64,000 bases of DNA. Origin: Peptoniphilus stercorisuis (GTDB lineage: Bacteria > Bacillota > Clostridia > Tissierellales > Peptoniphilaceae). The notes under the pieces were generated by a model. That model saw only the letters and a list, made by a program, of their open reading frames with translations, had not been told where the DNA came from and searched no databases. A program made the translations under genes and the position numbers. Positions 18,234 to 28,382 of this stretch are shown here, piece after piece. The stretch's first letter is position 1. Each line of letters starts with the position of its first letter. The stretch is from assembly GCF_017874395.1 (NCBI RefSeq), contig NZ_JAGGLJ010000002.1:1-64000 (forward strand), in the 5' to 3' direction.

Positions 18234-19252
18234 AGGAAAAAGAAATACTTCCATTGATGCAAGGTGGAATGGGTGTTGGAATATCTCTTTCAAATTTAGC
18301 AGGAAATGTTGCAAAGGAAAATGCGATAGGTGTTATTTCTGCAGTGAATATAGGTTATCAAGAAGAGGATTTTTTAGATAATCCACTTATTGCAAATATT
18401 AGATCTCTAGAAAAAGAATTATTAAAAGCAAGAGAAATTGCAAATAATAAAGGATTAATTGGAGTAAATATAATGTGCGCTATAAATGATTATGAAAAAA
18501 TGGTAAAAGAAGCAGTAAGACTTAAATATGACATTATAATATCTGGAGCAGGGCTTCCTCTTAATCTTCCAGAACTTGTAGATGAAAATACTTTAATAGC
18601 TCCAATAGTTTCTAGTAAAAGGGCAATAAGTTTAATTATAAAAACATGGCTTAAAAGATATAATAGGCTTCCTGATTTTGTAATTGCAGAAGGACCTCTT
18701 GCAGGAGGTCACCTTGGATTTAAAAATATAGATGATTTAGAAAAAAAATCTCTTGAAGAAATTGTTATTGAGATAAAAGATTATTTAAAGGAAATAGAAG
18801 AAAAATATAAAAAGAAAATTTATTTATTTGCAGCGGGAGGAATAAGAACAAAAGAAGATAGAAAAAGATTAATGAAACTAGGAATAGATGGAATTCAAAT
18901 TGGAACTCCCTTTATTGTAACTAGAGAATGTGATGCATCTTCTAATTTTAAAAGTGAAATAATAAATGCAAAATCAAGTGATATAAAAATAATAAATTCC
19001 CCTGTTGGAATGATTGCAAGAGCTATTAATAATGATTTTATAAAAAATACAGAAAAAAATAGAATTCCTTCAAGAAAATGCATAAATTGTATAAAAACTT
19101 GTAATAAAAACACAATACCTTATTGTATAACAGATGCACTAAATGACAGTGCAATGGGAAAAGGTGGACTTGTTTTTACAGGGGATAATATAGATTCTTT
19201 AGATAAAATTACAAATGTAAAAGAAGTTATTAGTAGATTTATGGAGGAATAA
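18218..19252 (+). CDS. Second NPD-family flavoprotein with four-Cys cluster, FabX-like
   Basis: This 344-aa protein has the NPD/FabK fold (MQGGMGVGISLSNL, EGPLAGGHLGF, FAAGGIRTKEDR) but differs from the FabK next to it. It carries a C-terminal C288-x2-C291-x3-C295-x7-C303 pattern fit for a [4Fe-4S] cluster. Helicobacter FabX, a dehydrogenase/isomerase that makes cis-unsaturated acyl-ACP, combines this fold with FMN and a [4Fe-4S] cluster. The window has no fabA, fabM or fabN, so this gene is a good candidate for unsaturated fatty acid synthesis. It lies in the middle of the fab operon and its stop overlaps the fabD start. It could instead be an accessory reductase. Family is secure; the FabX role is inferred. 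Confidence 0.75.
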   Translation: MQINIKEKEILPLMQGGMGVGISLSNLAGNVAKENAIGVISAVNIGYQEEDFLDNPLIANIRSLEKELLKAREIANNKGLIGVNIMCAINDYEKMVKEAVRLKYDIIISGAGLPLNLPELVDENTLIAPIVSSKRAISLIIKTWLKRYNRLPDFVIAEGPLAGGHLGFKNIDDLEKKSLEEIVIEIKDYLKEIEEKYKKKIYLFAAGGIRTKEDRKRLMKLGIDGIQIGTPFIVTRECDASSNFKSEIINAKSSDIKIINSPVGMIARAINNDFIKNTEKNRIPSRKCINCIKTCNKNTIPYCITDALNDSAMGKGGLVFTGDNIDSLDKITNVKEVISRFMEE

Positions 19253-20181
19253 TGAAATTAGGATTTTTATATAGTGGTCAAGGATCTCAAGAAATTGAAA
19301 TGGGAAAAGATTTTTATGAAAATGAAGATCTAGCAAGAGAATTTTATAATAATATAAATTTGGAAAAAGATATAAAAAAATTGTCTTTTTATTCTGATGA
19401 AATAGATATTTCTAAAACTGAAAATACTCAAATAATATTAATTGCTTTTCAAATTATGATTAGTGATTTATTAGAAAAAAATAATATAAATCCAGATGCA
19501 GTTGCAGGTCTTAGTATTGGAGAATTTGCAGCTTTATATAAATCAGGCGTTTTAAGTAGTGAGGATACTTTAAAAATTGCAGAATTTCGTGGAAGAAAAA
19601 TGTCTGAGATCTCAAAACATATAGATACTTCAATGTATGCAGTGATTGGATCAAAGGAAGAAGAGATAAATAGAGTTTTAGAAAAATATAATAATGATAA
19701 AAATTTTGCATCTATTTCAAATATAAATACAAAGGGACAAATTGTAATATCAGGAGAAAAATCTATCGTTGATTTAGCTGTAATAGAACTTAAAAACTTA
19801 GGTAAAAAGGCTATTAAACTAAAAGTATCAGGTCCTTTTCACACAGATTATATGAAATATGTATCAGAAGATTTAAGTGAATATTTTGAAAATATAGATT
19901 TTTTTAATGAGGAAATTCCTGTATATTATAATTTTTTGGGGAATAAAAGAAATAATGAAAATATTAAATATTTAATGACAAAGCAGGTTAAATCAACTGT
20001 AAGATTTGAAGAAGATTTAAAAAATATGATAGATGATGGAATTGATACCTTTATTGAAATTGGATATTTTAATATATTAAAGGGATTTGTAAGAAAAATA
20101 GATAAAAATATAAAAGTCTATTCAATTTCTACTTATAAAACTTATTTAGACTTTTTAAAGGAGTTTTCCTATGAAAAATAA
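19252..20181 (+). CDS. fabD: Malonyl-CoA:ACP transacylase
   Basis: This 309-aa acyltransferase loads malonyl groups onto ACP. The nucleophile Ser88 is in GLSIGEF and the catalytic His197 in GPFHTDYM; the N-terminal FLYSGQGSQ block is present. It overlaps its neighbours on both sides (1 nt upstream, 11 nt with fabG). Confidence 0.95.
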   Translation: MKLGFLYSGQGSQEIEMGKDFYENEDLAREFYNNINLEKDIKKLSFYSDEIDISKTENTQIILIAFQIMISDLLEKNNINPDAVAGLSIGEFAALYKSGVLSSEDTLKIAEFRGRKMSEISKHIDTSMYAVIGSKEEEINRVLEKYNNDKNFASISNINTKGQIVISGEKSIVDLAVIELKNLGKKAIKLKVSGPFHTDYMKYVSEDLSEYFENIDFFNEEIPVYYNFLGNKRNNENIKYLMTKQVKSTVRFEEDLKNMIDDGIDTFIEIGYFNILKGFVRKIDKNIKVYSISTYKTYLDFLKEFSYEK

Positions 20182-20905
20182 AAGAGTATTAATAACTGGT
20201 GCAACAAAGGGAATTGGACGAGAGATTGCAAAGAAATTTGCAGATAGTGGATATAATATTATTATTAATTATAGAGATGAAAAAGAAGCGAGAAAACTTG
20301 AAGAAGAACTTTTAGAAAAAAATGTAGAAGTTTTAAAAATAAAAGCTGATATTTCAAATTATGAAGAATGTGAAAATATGTTTTTAGAAATAAAAGAAAA
20401 GTGGAAGGGATTAGATATTTTAGTAAATAATGCAGGAATTACTAAAGATAATATAATTCTTAGAATGACTAAGGAAGATTTTGACAGTGTAATAGATGTA
20501 AATTTAAAGGGAAGTTTTTATTGTATGAAATTTGCTTCAAAACTAATGCTTAAAAATAAGTTTGGAAGAATTATTTCTATTGCATCAGTTGTTGGAATAC
20601 ATGGAAATATTGGACAAATTAATTATGCTGCTTCAAAATCTGGTGTAATTGCAATGACAAAATCTCTTGCAAAGGAACTAGCTCGTAAAAATATAACTGT
20701 AAATGCAGTATCTCCAGGATTTATAGAGAGTAATATGACAGAGGATTTAAAACTAGAATATAAAGAAGAATTACTTAATAGAATTGCTGTAAATAGATTT
20801 GGACATGCAGCTGATATCGCAAATATAGTCCTATTTTTAGCAAGAGAGGAATCATCATATATAACAGGACAAAATATGGTAGTTGATGGAGGATTATTTC
20901 TATGA
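20171..20905 (+). CDS. fabG: 3-oxoacyl-ACP reductase
   Basis: This 244-aa short-chain dehydrogenase reduces 3-oxoacyl-ACP with NADPH. The cofactor loop TGATKGIG, the NNAG motif and the catalytic Ser139, Tyr152 and Lys156 are visible. It overlaps fabF by 4 nt. Confidence 0.96.
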   Translation: MKNKRVLITGATKGIGREIAKKFADSGYNIIINYRDEKEARKLEEELLEKNVEVLKIKADISNYEECENMFLEIKEKWKGLDILVNNAGITKDNIILRMTKEDFDSVIDVNLKGSFYCMKFASKLMLKNKFGRIISIASVVGIHGNIGQINYAASKSGVIAMTKSLAKELARKNITVNAVSPGFIESNMTEDLKLEYKEELLNRIAVNRFGHAADIANIVLFLAREESSYITGQNMVVDGGLFL

Positions 20906-22143
20906 ATAGAGTTGTAGTTACAGGAATTGGATTTATATCTCCAATTGGAAATAGTGAAGAGGAATTATTTAATAATATAAAAAATGGATATTGTGCAGTA
21001 GATTTTATAAAAAACATTGACACAAGTGATATAAATGTAAAAATTGCCTGTGAATGTAAGGATTTTAATCCCTTAGATTATTTTTCAAAAAAAGAAATTA
21101 AAAGGCTTGATAGAGTAAATCAATTTGCAATAGTTGCAGCTAGAAAAGCTATAGAAGATAGTATGATAAATTTTAGTGATTTTGAAGAAGATAGAATTTC
21201 TGTAATAGTTTCTTCGGGAATTGGAGGACTTTCTACATTAGAAAGAGAATCCTTTGTATCTTTTGAAAGAGGATTTAATAAAATTAGTCCATTTTTTATT
21301 CCAATGGTAATAGCAAATATGAGTGCATCTCATATAGCAATAGATTTATCTATACATGGATATGTAGGTTGCCCTGTGACAGCTTGTGCAGGTTCTGCTA
21401 ATGCTATTTTAGATGGGTATAGAGGGATAAAAGATGGATACTATGATATTGCTCTTGTAGGAGGTACGGAGGCTAGTATAAATAAACTTGGGATGTCTGG
21501 ATTTTCTTCAATGAGAGCTTTAAATGAAACTACTAATATTAATCGTGCATCAATTCCCTTTGATAAGGAAAGAAATGGATTTGTAATGGGAGAGGGATCT
21601 GCAATACTTGTTCTTGAAAAATTAGATTCTGCAAAAAAAAGAAATGCGAAAATTTATGGTGAAATAATCGGTGCAGGTATATCTTGTGATGCAGGTCATA
21701 TTACAGCTCCAAATGAAGATGGAACTTATGTAAAAATGGCAATGGAATATGCTATTAAAGAAGCAAATATAAAAAAAGAGGAAATAGATTATATAAATGC
21801 TCATGGAACATCTACTCCATTAAATGATAAGACTGAATGTATTGCAATTAAAAAAACTTTTGGAGAATACTCTAATAAGATAAAAATGTCTAGTACAAAA
21901 TCTAACACAGGTCATTTACTAGGTGCAAGTGGATCTCTTGAGATGATAATTTCACTACTTGCAATTAAAAATTCCTATATTCCTCCTACAATAAATTATG
22001 AAGTTTATGATGAGGATTGTAATACTTTAATTGTTAAAAATAAGGGAATAGAAGAAGACATTAATATAATAATGTCAAATTCACTTGGTTTTGGAGGGCA
22101 TAATGTATCTTTAATAGCTAGGAGGTATAGTGATGGAATATAA
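20902..22143 (+). CDS. fabF: Beta-ketoacyl-ACP synthase II
   Basis: This 413-aa condensing enzyme elongates acyl-ACP with malonyl-ACP. The Cys162-His301-His338 triad is visible in VTACAGSA, INAHGTSTP and NTGHLLGASG. It is the only elongating condensing enzyme in the operon. Confidence 0.96.
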   Translation: MNRVVVTGIGFISPIGNSEEELFNNIKNGYCAVDFIKNIDTSDINVKIACECKDFNPLDYFSKKEIKRLDRVNQFAIVAARKAIEDSMINFSDFEEDRISVIVSSGIGGLSTLERESFVSFERGFNKISPFFIPMVIANMSASHIAIDLSIHGYVGCPVTACAGSANAILDGYRGIKDGYYDIALVGGTEASINKLGMSGFSSMRALNETTNINRASIPFDKERNGFVMGEGSAILVLEKLDSAKKRNAKIYGEIIGAGISCDAGHITAPNEDGTYVKMAMEYAIKEANIKKEEIDYINAHGTSTPLNDKTECIAIKKTFGEYSNKIKMSSTKSNTGHLLGASGSLEMIISLLAIKNSYIPPTINYEVYDEDCNTLIVKNKGIEEDINIIMSNSLGFGGHNVSLIARRYSDGI

Positions 22144-22564
22144 TTCAGATGAAATAAAAAAAATACTTCCTCATAGATATCCTTTTTTGTTAGTAGATAG
22201 AATAATAGATGGAAAAGAAAAAGAGTTTATTGTTGGAATTAAAAATATATCAATATCTGATGCAGTTTTTCAGGGACATTTTCCAAATCATCATGTATAT
22301 CCAGGTGTATTAATAATTGAATCTATGGCTCAAGTGGGAGCTATATTATTATTATCAGAAGAAGAAAATAAAGGAAAAATTGCTCTATTTACAGGAATTA
22401 AAAATGCTAAGTTTAAAGGAGAAGTTTTCCCTGGAGATAGACTAATTATTAAATGTGAATTTATAGAAAAAAGACTGAATATAGGTTTTGCCAGTGCAAA
22501 GGCCTATGTTGAAAATAAGCTAGTTGCCTTTTGTGAAATGAGCTTTGCAATTAGTTTACCTTAG
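22133..22564 (+). CDS. fabZ: 3-hydroxyacyl-ACP dehydratase
   Basis: This 143-aa hot-dog-fold enzyme dehydrates 3-hydroxyacyl-ACP. His49 (GHFPNH) and Glu63 (IIESMAQ) form the active site. The start ATG 22133 is 7 nt after AGGAGG; the GTG one codon earlier is too close. It is the last gene of the operon. Confidence 0.95.
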   Translation: MEYNSDEIKKILPHRYPFLLVDRIIDGKEKEFIVGIKNISISDAVFQGHFPNHHVYPGVLIIESMAQVGAILLLSEEENKGKIALFTGIKNAKFKGEVFPGDRLIIKCEFIEKRLNIGFASAKAYVENKLVAFCEMSFAISLP

Positions 22565-22588
22565 TATCTTAAAAGTTTACAATAGTTC

Positions 22589-22617
22589 TTGTCCTTGTAA
22601 AAGTTATCTGATATTAT
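22589..22617 (+). promoter_or_regulatory. Promoter and inverted repeat upstream of the MarR gene
   Basis: TTGTCC (22589-22594), a 17-nt spacer, then TATTAT (22612-22617). A perfect 7-bp inverted repeat, TTTACAA (22576-22582) with TTGTAAA (22595-22601), flanks the -35 box and could be an autoregulatory operator. Confidence 0.45.
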
Positions 22618-22643
22618 TATTATATTATTTAGAGGTGAATCTA

Positions 22644-23096
22644 ATGGTAGAAGAGATTTTTTCAGAAGTATATGATAAATTCAAACTTAACTTTTATAGA
22701 AATATATTTCAAGGATTTGCAAAAAGAGAAGCAAGTTTAACAGCTACAGAAACTTTTTGTGTAGAAGTAATATATGCACTAGATAGACCTACAATAAATC
22801 AATTGGGAAGATTTTTAGAATTATCACAGCCCAATATAGCTTATAAGGTAAATAATCTTGTAAAAAAGGGATATGTGAAAAAAATCCAATCTAAAGAAGA
22901 TAAAAGGGAGTTCTTTCTAGAGGTAACAGATAAATTTCATAATTATTATGATATAAAAAATGAGTATATGAAAACTGTCCTAGAACGTGCAAGAGAAAAG
23001 TTTAGTAAAGAGGAAATGGCACAATTTGAATATATATTAAAAGTAATGTCAGAAGAATTAATGCCTGAAATAACTGAAGGTATGAAAAAAGATTAG
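22644..23096 (+). CDS. MarR family transcriptional regulator
   Basis: This 150-aa winged-helix regulator has the recognition region at about residues 45-90 (INQLGRFLELSQPNIAYKVN, then KEDKREFFLEVT for the wing). The start is ATG 22644 with AGAGGTGA upstream. It lies 80 nt after fabZ, with its own probable promoter. MarR regulators placed at fab operons (FabT in streptococci) repress fatty acid synthesis, so a lipid role is plausible, but the sequence is not a clear FabT match. Confidence 0.85.
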   Translation: MVEEIFSEVYDKFKLNFYRNIFQGFAKREASLTATETFCVEVIYALDRPTINQLGRFLELSQPNIAYKVNNLVKKGYVKKIQSKEDKREFFLEVTDKFHNYYDIKNEYMKTVLERAREKFSKEEMAQFEYILKVMSEELMPEITEGMKKD

Positions 23097-23126
23097 ATAT
23101 TTACCTCTAGAGTAAATATCTTTTTT
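23096..23126 (+). terminator. Terminator after the MarR gene
   Basis: A perfect 9-bp stem (23096-23104 with 23112-23120) with a T run. Confidence 0.85.
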
Positions 23127-23178
23127 ATGTACATAGGTATAATTAAAGCCTATAATAGAAGGAATTAAACTATTATAA

Positions 23179-23207
23179 TTGAAACTTATCTTTAGTTGTA
23201 CTACACT
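23179..23207 (+). promoter_or_regulatory. Probable promoter of the ecf-truA operon
   Basis: TTGAAA (23179-23184), a 17-nt spacer, then TACACT (23202-23207). Confidence 0.45.
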
Positions 23208-23231
23208 ATTAATCTAGGATAGAGGTATTAT

Positions 23232-24050
23232 ATGATAGAAATAAAAAATGTATCGTTTAAATATAATGAAAATGATGATAGAAATGTCATTGACAATTTA
23301 AGTTTAAATATTGAAAGAGGAGAATTTGTAGCTATATTAGGACACAATGGATCTGGAAAATCTACTCTTGCAAAATTAATAAATGGACTTTTAATCCCAA
23401 GTGAGGGAGATGTATATGTTGATCTTATGAATACAAAATCAGAAGATGATATATGGAAAATAAGATCTCGTGCTGGAATGGTTTTTCAAAATCCAGACAA
23501 TCAAATTGTAGCAACAATGGTAGAAGAAGATGTGGCTTTTGGACCAGAAAATTTAGGGATTCCAACAAAGGAAATTCATGAAAGAGTTGACTTTGCACTT
23601 AAATCTGTTGGAATGGAAGATTTTAGAAAAAATGCCCCACATATGTTATCAGGAGGTCAAAAGCAAAGAGTTGCAATAGCAGGAATTCTTGCAATGACGC
23701 CTGAGTATATTATTTTAGATGAACCAACTGCAATGCTTGATCCCAATGGTAGATCAGAAGTTATGAATACTATTAATATGCTAAATAAAGAGCAAAATAA
23801 AACAGTGATTTTAATAACTCACTATATGGATGAAGCAGCAATGGCAGATAGAATAATTGTAATGGAAAAAGGTCATGCAATAATGGAAGGAAGTCCTCGT
23901 AATGTATTTTCACAAGTTGAAAAAATTAAAGAAATAGGACTAGATGTTCCACAAGTTACAGAACTTGCATATGAACTTTTTAAAGAAGGCTTTAATATAA
24001 ATAGAAAAGTATTAACAGTAGATGAGTTGGTGAAAGAAGTATGGAAATAG
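23232..24050 (+). CDS. ecfA1: ECF transporter ATPase A1
   Basis: This 272-aa ABC ATPase is part of the energy-coupling module shared by several vitamin- and metal-binding S components. Visible are Walker A (GHNGSGKST), the Q loop (QNPDNQ), the signature LSGGQKQR and Walker B ([11 protein letters not shown]). It overlaps ecfA2 by 10 nt. No S component gene is in the operon, as expected for a group II (shared) module. Confidence 0.95.
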   Translation: MIEIKNVSFKYNENDDRNVIDNLSLNIERGEFVAILGHNGSGKSTLAKLINGLLIPSEGDVYVDLMNTKSEDDIWKIRSRAGMVFQNPDNQIVATMVEEDVAFGPENLGIPTKEIHERVDFALKSVGMEDFRKNAPHMLSGGQKQRVAIAGILAMTPEYIILDEPTAMLDPNGRSEVMNTINMLNKEQNKTVILITHYMDEAAMADRIIVMEKGHAIMEGSPRNVFSQVEKIKEIGLDVPQVTELAYELFKEGFNINRKVLTVDELVKEVWK

Positions 24051-24904
24051 TAGAAATAAAAAATTTATCTCATATATATGGAGAAGGTTCTGTTTTTGAA
24101 AAAAAAGCCTTAGATAATGTAAATTTATCGATTAAAGAAGGTGAATTTCTTGCTTTAATAGGGCATACAGGATCTGGAAAATCAACTTTAATTCAACATT
24201 TAAATGGACTTTTAAAGGCAACTTCTGGAAATATATTTATAGATAATGTAGATATTACTCAAAAGGGAGTTATGTTAAGAGATATTAGAAAAAAAGTAGG
24301 ACTTGTCTTTCAATATCCAGAATATCAACTCTTTGAAGAAACTATTGAGCGTGATGTTGCTTTTGGACCTATAAATCAAGGTTTAACAGGTGAAGAGCTA
24401 AATAGTAGAGTTAAAGATGCAATAGAATCTGTTGGACTTAATTATGAAGAGTTAAAGGATAAATCACCCTTTGAGTTATCAGGTGGACAGAAAAGAAGAG
24501 TTGCAATTGCAGGCGTTCTTGCAATGGATCCTAAAATTTTAATACTTGATGAGCCAACTGCAGGACTTGATCCAGCAGGTCGTGATGAAATATTAGGTGA
24601 GATAAAAAATATATATGAAAAGAAAAATATTACTATAATATTAGTAAGTCATAGTATGGAAGATGTTGCAAAACTTGCTGATAGAATTGTAGTTATGAAC
24701 TCAGGAAAAATATTTATGGACAATACACCAAGAGAAATATTTAAAAGAGAAGAAGAACTTATAAGTGTAGGGCTTGGAGTTCCACAAATAACATCTTTTA
24801 TGAGAGCATTAAAGAAAAAAGGTGTAGATATAAATGATGATTGCATAACTATAGAAGAGGCAAAAATAGAAATAGAGAAATATTTGAGAGGTACTAATGC
24901 TTAA
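24041..24904 (+). CDS. ecfA2: ECF transporter ATPase A2
   Basis: This 287-aa second ATPase has Walker A (GHTGSGKST), QYPEYQLF (the Q-loop form typical of EcfA2), LSGGQKRR and Walker B ([11 protein letters not shown]). It pairs with EcfA1 and binds EcfT. It overlaps ecfT by 8 nt. Confidence 0.95.
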   Translation: MEIVEIKNLSHIYGEGSVFEKKALDNVNLSIKEGEFLALIGHTGSGKSTLIQHLNGLLKATSGNIFIDNVDITQKGVMLRDIRKKVGLVFQYPEYQLFEETIERDVAFGPINQGLTGEELNSRVKDAIESVGLNYEELKDKSPFELSGGQKRRVAIAGVLAMDPKILILDEPTAGLDPAGRDEILGEIKNIYEKKNITIILVSHSMEDVAKLADRIVVMNSGKIFMDNTPREIFKREEELISVGLGVPQITSFMRALKKKGVDINDDCITIEEAKIEIEKYLRGTNA

Positions 24905-25694
24905 AGATATAACAGTAGGACAATTTTATCCAGGAAATTCATTAGTCCATAAGCTTGATCCAAGACTTAAAATAATAATAATGTTATTTTATATTATTTC
25001 ATTATTTTTTGTTAACACATATATTCCCTATGTTTTTATTGCATTATATTTGTTACTTATAATAAAAGTTGCAGATATACCACTTAAAATAGTATTAAAG
25101 GGAATTAGACCACTTAAATGGATTTTATTAATAACCTTTGTAATAAATTTATTTTTTATACAAGGTGAAGAAATATTTAGAATTGGTTTTTTATCAATTA
25201 CTAAAGAAGGTTTAGATACAGCATTAAAAATGGCAATAAGACTTGTGCTTTTAGTTTTAGGAACAAGCCTTTTAACACTTACAACATCACCAATAGAGAT
25301 GACAGATGGTATTGAGGAACTTTTAAATCCTCTAAAGAAAATAAAAGTACCAGCTCATGAAATAGCAATGATGATGACTATAGCTCTTAGATTTATACCA
25401 ACATTAATAGAAGAAACAGACAAAATAATGAAGGCACAAATGGCAAGAGGCGCAGATTTTGAATCTGGAAATATTTTAAATAGAGCTAAAAATTTAGTTC
25501 CACTTTTAGTCCCATTATTTATAAATTCCTTTAGACGTGCAGATGATCTTGCAACTGCAATGGAGGCAAGATGTTATAGAGGTGGAGAAGGAAGAACTAA
25601 GTTTAGAGAATTAAAACTTAAAAAAGCAGATTATTTAACTTTTATATTTAATATTGTATTTTTTGGAGTAATAATTTTTTGGAGATATATATGA
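24897..25694 (+). CDS. ecfT: ECF transporter transmembrane subunit T
   Basis: This 265-aa membrane subunit has about five transmembrane helices and the coupling-helix motifs ARG ([11 protein letters not shown]) and [12 protein letters not shown] used to dock the two ATPases. It is directly followed by truA, a common arrangement in Firmicutes. Confidence 0.95.
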   Translation: MLKDITVGQFYPGNSLVHKLDPRLKIIIMLFYIISLFFVNTYIPYVFIALYLLLIIKVADIPLKIVLKGIRPLKWILLITFVINLFFIQGEEIFRIGFLSITKEGLDTALKMAIRLVLLVLGTSLLTLTTSPIEMTDGIEELLNPLKKIKVPAHEIAMMMTIALRFIPTLIEETDKIMKAQMARGADFESGNILNRAKNLVPLLVPLFINSFRRADDLATAMEARCYRGGEGRTKFRELKLKKADYLTFIFNIVFFGVIIFWRYI

Positions 25695-26425
25695 AAAATA
25701 TAGTATTAAAAATAGCCTATGATGGAACCTCTTATCATGGATATCAAGAACAACCAGGATATAGTACTGTTGAGGGAGAACTATATAAAGCTGTAGAAAG
25801 TACTGTAGGACATAAGGTTAAATTATATATGGCAGGAAGAACAGATAAGGGAGTTCATGCTCTTGGACAAACTGTAAATTTCTATTCAAATACTACAATT
25901 GATTTAGGAAATCTTCCAAAGGTTATAAACTATCATTTGCCAGGAGATATATCTGTAATGGGTGCAAAATATGCAGAAGAAGATTTTCATTCTAGATATT
26001 CTGCAAAGAAAAAATTTTATAGATATATTATATATAGAGGAAAATACAGAAATCCACTATATGAAAATAGAGCCTATCATTTTCCATATACTTTAGATTT
26101 AGATAAAATGAGAAAATCTATGGAGTGTTTAATAGGGGAACATGATTTTAAAAGTTTTATGGGAAGACATGCTGTAGTAAAAGATACTATTAGAACAATA
26201 AATAAAATTGAAATAACGGAAAAAGGCGAGCTTGTCTATATTGATTTTTATGGAAAGAGCTTTTTAAAAAATATGGTTCGTGTATTAGTTGGAACAGCAA
26301 TTGAAATAGGTACAAATCATAGAGATGTTGATTTTATGAATAGAGCACTTATTGCACAAAAAAGAACATCAGCAGGGCCAACAGCACCATCTTGTGGACT
26401 TTATTTAATGAAAATATATTATTAG
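25691..26425 (+). CDS. truA: tRNA pseudouridine(38-40) synthase
   Basis: This 244-aa enzyme makes pseudouridine in the anticodon arm. The catalytic Asp52 is in AGRTDKGVHA. The start ATG 25691 is 5 nt after GGAGA; a TTG at 25679 would include the ribosome site. It overlaps the ecfT end by 4 nt and closes the operon. Confidence 0.95.
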   Translation: MKNIVLKIAYDGTSYHGYQEQPGYSTVEGELYKAVESTVGHKVKLYMAGRTDKGVHALGQTVNFYSNTTIDLGNLPKVINYHLPGDISVMGAKYAEEDFHSRYSAKKKFYRYIIYRGKYRNPLYENRAYHFPYTLDLDKMRKSMECLIGEHDFKSFMGRHAVVKDTIRTINKIEITEKGELVYIDFYGKSFLKNMVRVLVGTAIEIGTNHRDVDFMNRALIAQKRTSAGPTAPSCGLYLMKIYY

Positions 26426-26453
26426 ATCTATTATTTATAATAGATCTTTTTTT
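26424..26453 (+). terminator. Terminator after truA
   Basis: A perfect 10-bp stem (26424-26433 with 26438-26447), overlapping the truA stop codon, is followed by eight T. Confidence 0.9.
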
Positions 26454-26481
26454 TATAAATATTGTAATAAAATTAAAAGTA

Positions 26482-26510
26482 TTGTATAAAAACTTCTTTT
26501 AGTTTATTAT
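26482..26510 (+). promoter_or_regulatory. Promoter of the DUF4153 gene
   Basis: TTGTAT (26482-26487), a 17-nt spacer, then TATTAT (26505-26510). Confidence 0.45.
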
Positions 26511-26531
26511 ATTCTTAGGTAAGGGGGAATT

Positions 26532-28307
26532 ATGAAACTTATTTTTAATATTAAAAAAACCCTAAATAATACAAAGACATCTTTTAAAAGATTTCCAGTA
26601 GGAATGATAGCATCTTTTTTAAGTGCTTTATTTTTTATCTTAGGTGTTTATTCTGAAAGAATGAGTGGATATAATGGAAACAATACAAAAAATGGGTTTT
26701 TATTTTTAATAGCAACATTTTGTTTTGTATTTATAGATCTTTTTTTAGAGGGACTAAAGGGAATAGTCAAAAATGAAGAAGATTTACAAAAATATAAATT
26801 AATAAAAATTGTTTTGATTATTTTATCAGTTCCAATACTTTATGGAATAAAAGAAAATATGTTAGGCTTTGAAGAAGCACTATTTTCCTATGATAATAGT
26901 TATAAATATTTTGGCTTATTGCTATTTTTTATAATAGCATCTTTTTTTATAGCGAAGTTATTTTATCATAAGGATTATATAGCATATGTAATAAAAATAA
27001 TGGGAGCTGGATTTGTATCTTTATTATATTCAGGAGTTTTGTTTTTAGGGCTAAGTGCAATTTTCTCAGCACTTCATCACTTAATTGGCTTGAAAATCAC
27101 ATCAAATATTTATGTATATACTTCGATTTGTATTTTTATACCATTTAATATAGGGATATTTCTTTCGAATTTTCCTAAGGGAGAAACTTCATTAGCAAAT
27201 TATGAAATTTCAAAGGCAACAAGAGTATTACTTAATTATATTTTAATGCCGATTTTTTCAATATATTTAATAATTTTATATATATATTTTGCTAAACTTA
27301 TATTTATAGGAGAACTTCCAAAAAATATATTAATTCATTTAATACTTTGGTTTTCTCTATTTTCAGTAGTATATTTATTTGTACTAGATATTATAAAAGA
27401 TTCTAAATCTGTAAGAGATTTTAGAAAAATCTTTCCAGTACTTATGATACCTGTAATACTTGTAATGTTTTATTCAATAATACTTAGAATAGGAGATTAT
27501 GGAATTACAGAAAACAGATATTTTGTTATAGCTGCAGGAATATTATCACTTGCTTCAATGATTTATTATGTATTTTATAGAAGTAATTCAAATATAGCAA
27601 TTCCAATATTATTATCTGTAGTAATTTTAATTTCAACAATAGGACAAGTTTCAGCATATAATATGTCTGCAAATAGTCAAAATTCTAGACTAAAGAAAAT
27701 ACTGCTAAAAAATAATATGTTAAATGGAAATAAAATAGTTCCAAAAACTGATGTTTCAGATAATGACAAGGCGAAAATATCAGAAATAGTAAAATATATG
27801 TGTAATAGTCACAGAAATTATGAACTTAACTATGTTCCAAGTGATTTTAGTTGCTCAGATGAAAGTATGAAAGAAGTATTTGGATTTGATCATACAGATT
27901 CTTATGAAGAGTATGATGATATGTATTATAATTATGATGCTAAGGTTTCAATAGATATAAATGGATATTCAAAACTACTTTTAATTGATTCTTATCCAGA
28001 TTCAAATATATCTAAGACAGTTGGAAACTATAAAATTAGAAGAAAATCAAATTTCATTGAAATATACTTTAATGATGATGATAAAGATAAAGAAATAGTA
28101 ACTATAAATATGAAAGATATTAAGAACAAATTAAAGGTTCTTAAAAAGACAAAGGAAATTATAGATCCAGATGATTTATCAATAAAGGGTAAATCTGGAA
28201 ATATAGAATATAAAATAGTATTTACATCACTTAACTTCTATGAGGGAGAGATTGATTCAGAATATTATAGTTGTAGTTTCTATCTTTTGACAAATATTAA
28301 AAATTAA
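26532..28307 (+). CDS. DUF4153 multi-pass membrane protein
   Basis: This is a 591-aa protein. About the first 380 residues hold ten or more hydrophobic segments typical of DUF4153; the last 200 residues form a hydrophilic, probably extracytoplasmic domain. The function of the family is not known. It is a single-gene unit with a GGGGG ribosome site and its own terminator. Confidence 0.75.
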   Translation: MKLIFNIKKTLNNTKTSFKRFPVGMIASFLSALFFILGVYSERMSGYNGNNTKNGFLFLIATFCFVFIDLFLEGLKGIVKNEEDLQKYKLIKIVLIILSVPILYGIKENMLGFEEALFSYDNSYKYFGLLLFFIIASFFIAKLFYHKDYIAYVIKIMGAGFVSLLYSGVLFLGLSAIFSALHHLIGLKITSNIYVYTSICIFIPFNIGIFLSNFPKGETSLANYEISKATRVLLNYILMPIFSIYLIILYIYFAKLIFIGELPKNILIHLILWFSLFSVVYLFVLDIIKDSKSVRDFRKIFPVLMIPVILVMFYSIILRIGDYGITENRYFVIAAGILSLASMIYYVFYRSNSNIAIPILLSVVILISTIGQVSAYNMSANSQNSRLKKILLKNNMLNGNKIVPKTDVSDNDKAKISEIVKYMCNSHRNYELNYVPSDFSCSDESMKEVFGFDHTDSYEEYDDMYYNYDAKVSIDINGYSKLLLIDSYPDSNISKTVGNYKIRRKSNFIEIYFNDDDKDKEIVTINMKDIKNKLKVLKKTKEIIDPDDLSIKGKSGNIEYKIVFTSLNFYEGEIDSEYYSCSFYLLTNIKN

Positions 28308-28336
28308 GGCTTAAAGTTACTTTAAGTCTTTTTTTT
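28306..28336 (+). terminator. Terminator after the DUF4153 gene
   Basis: A GGCTTAAAG-type inverted repeat (28308-28329, with a G-T pair) is followed by a T run. Confidence 0.65.
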
Positions 28337-28382
28337 ATATAGAAAAATACTATTTATGATAAAATAATTGAAGAGGTGAAAA

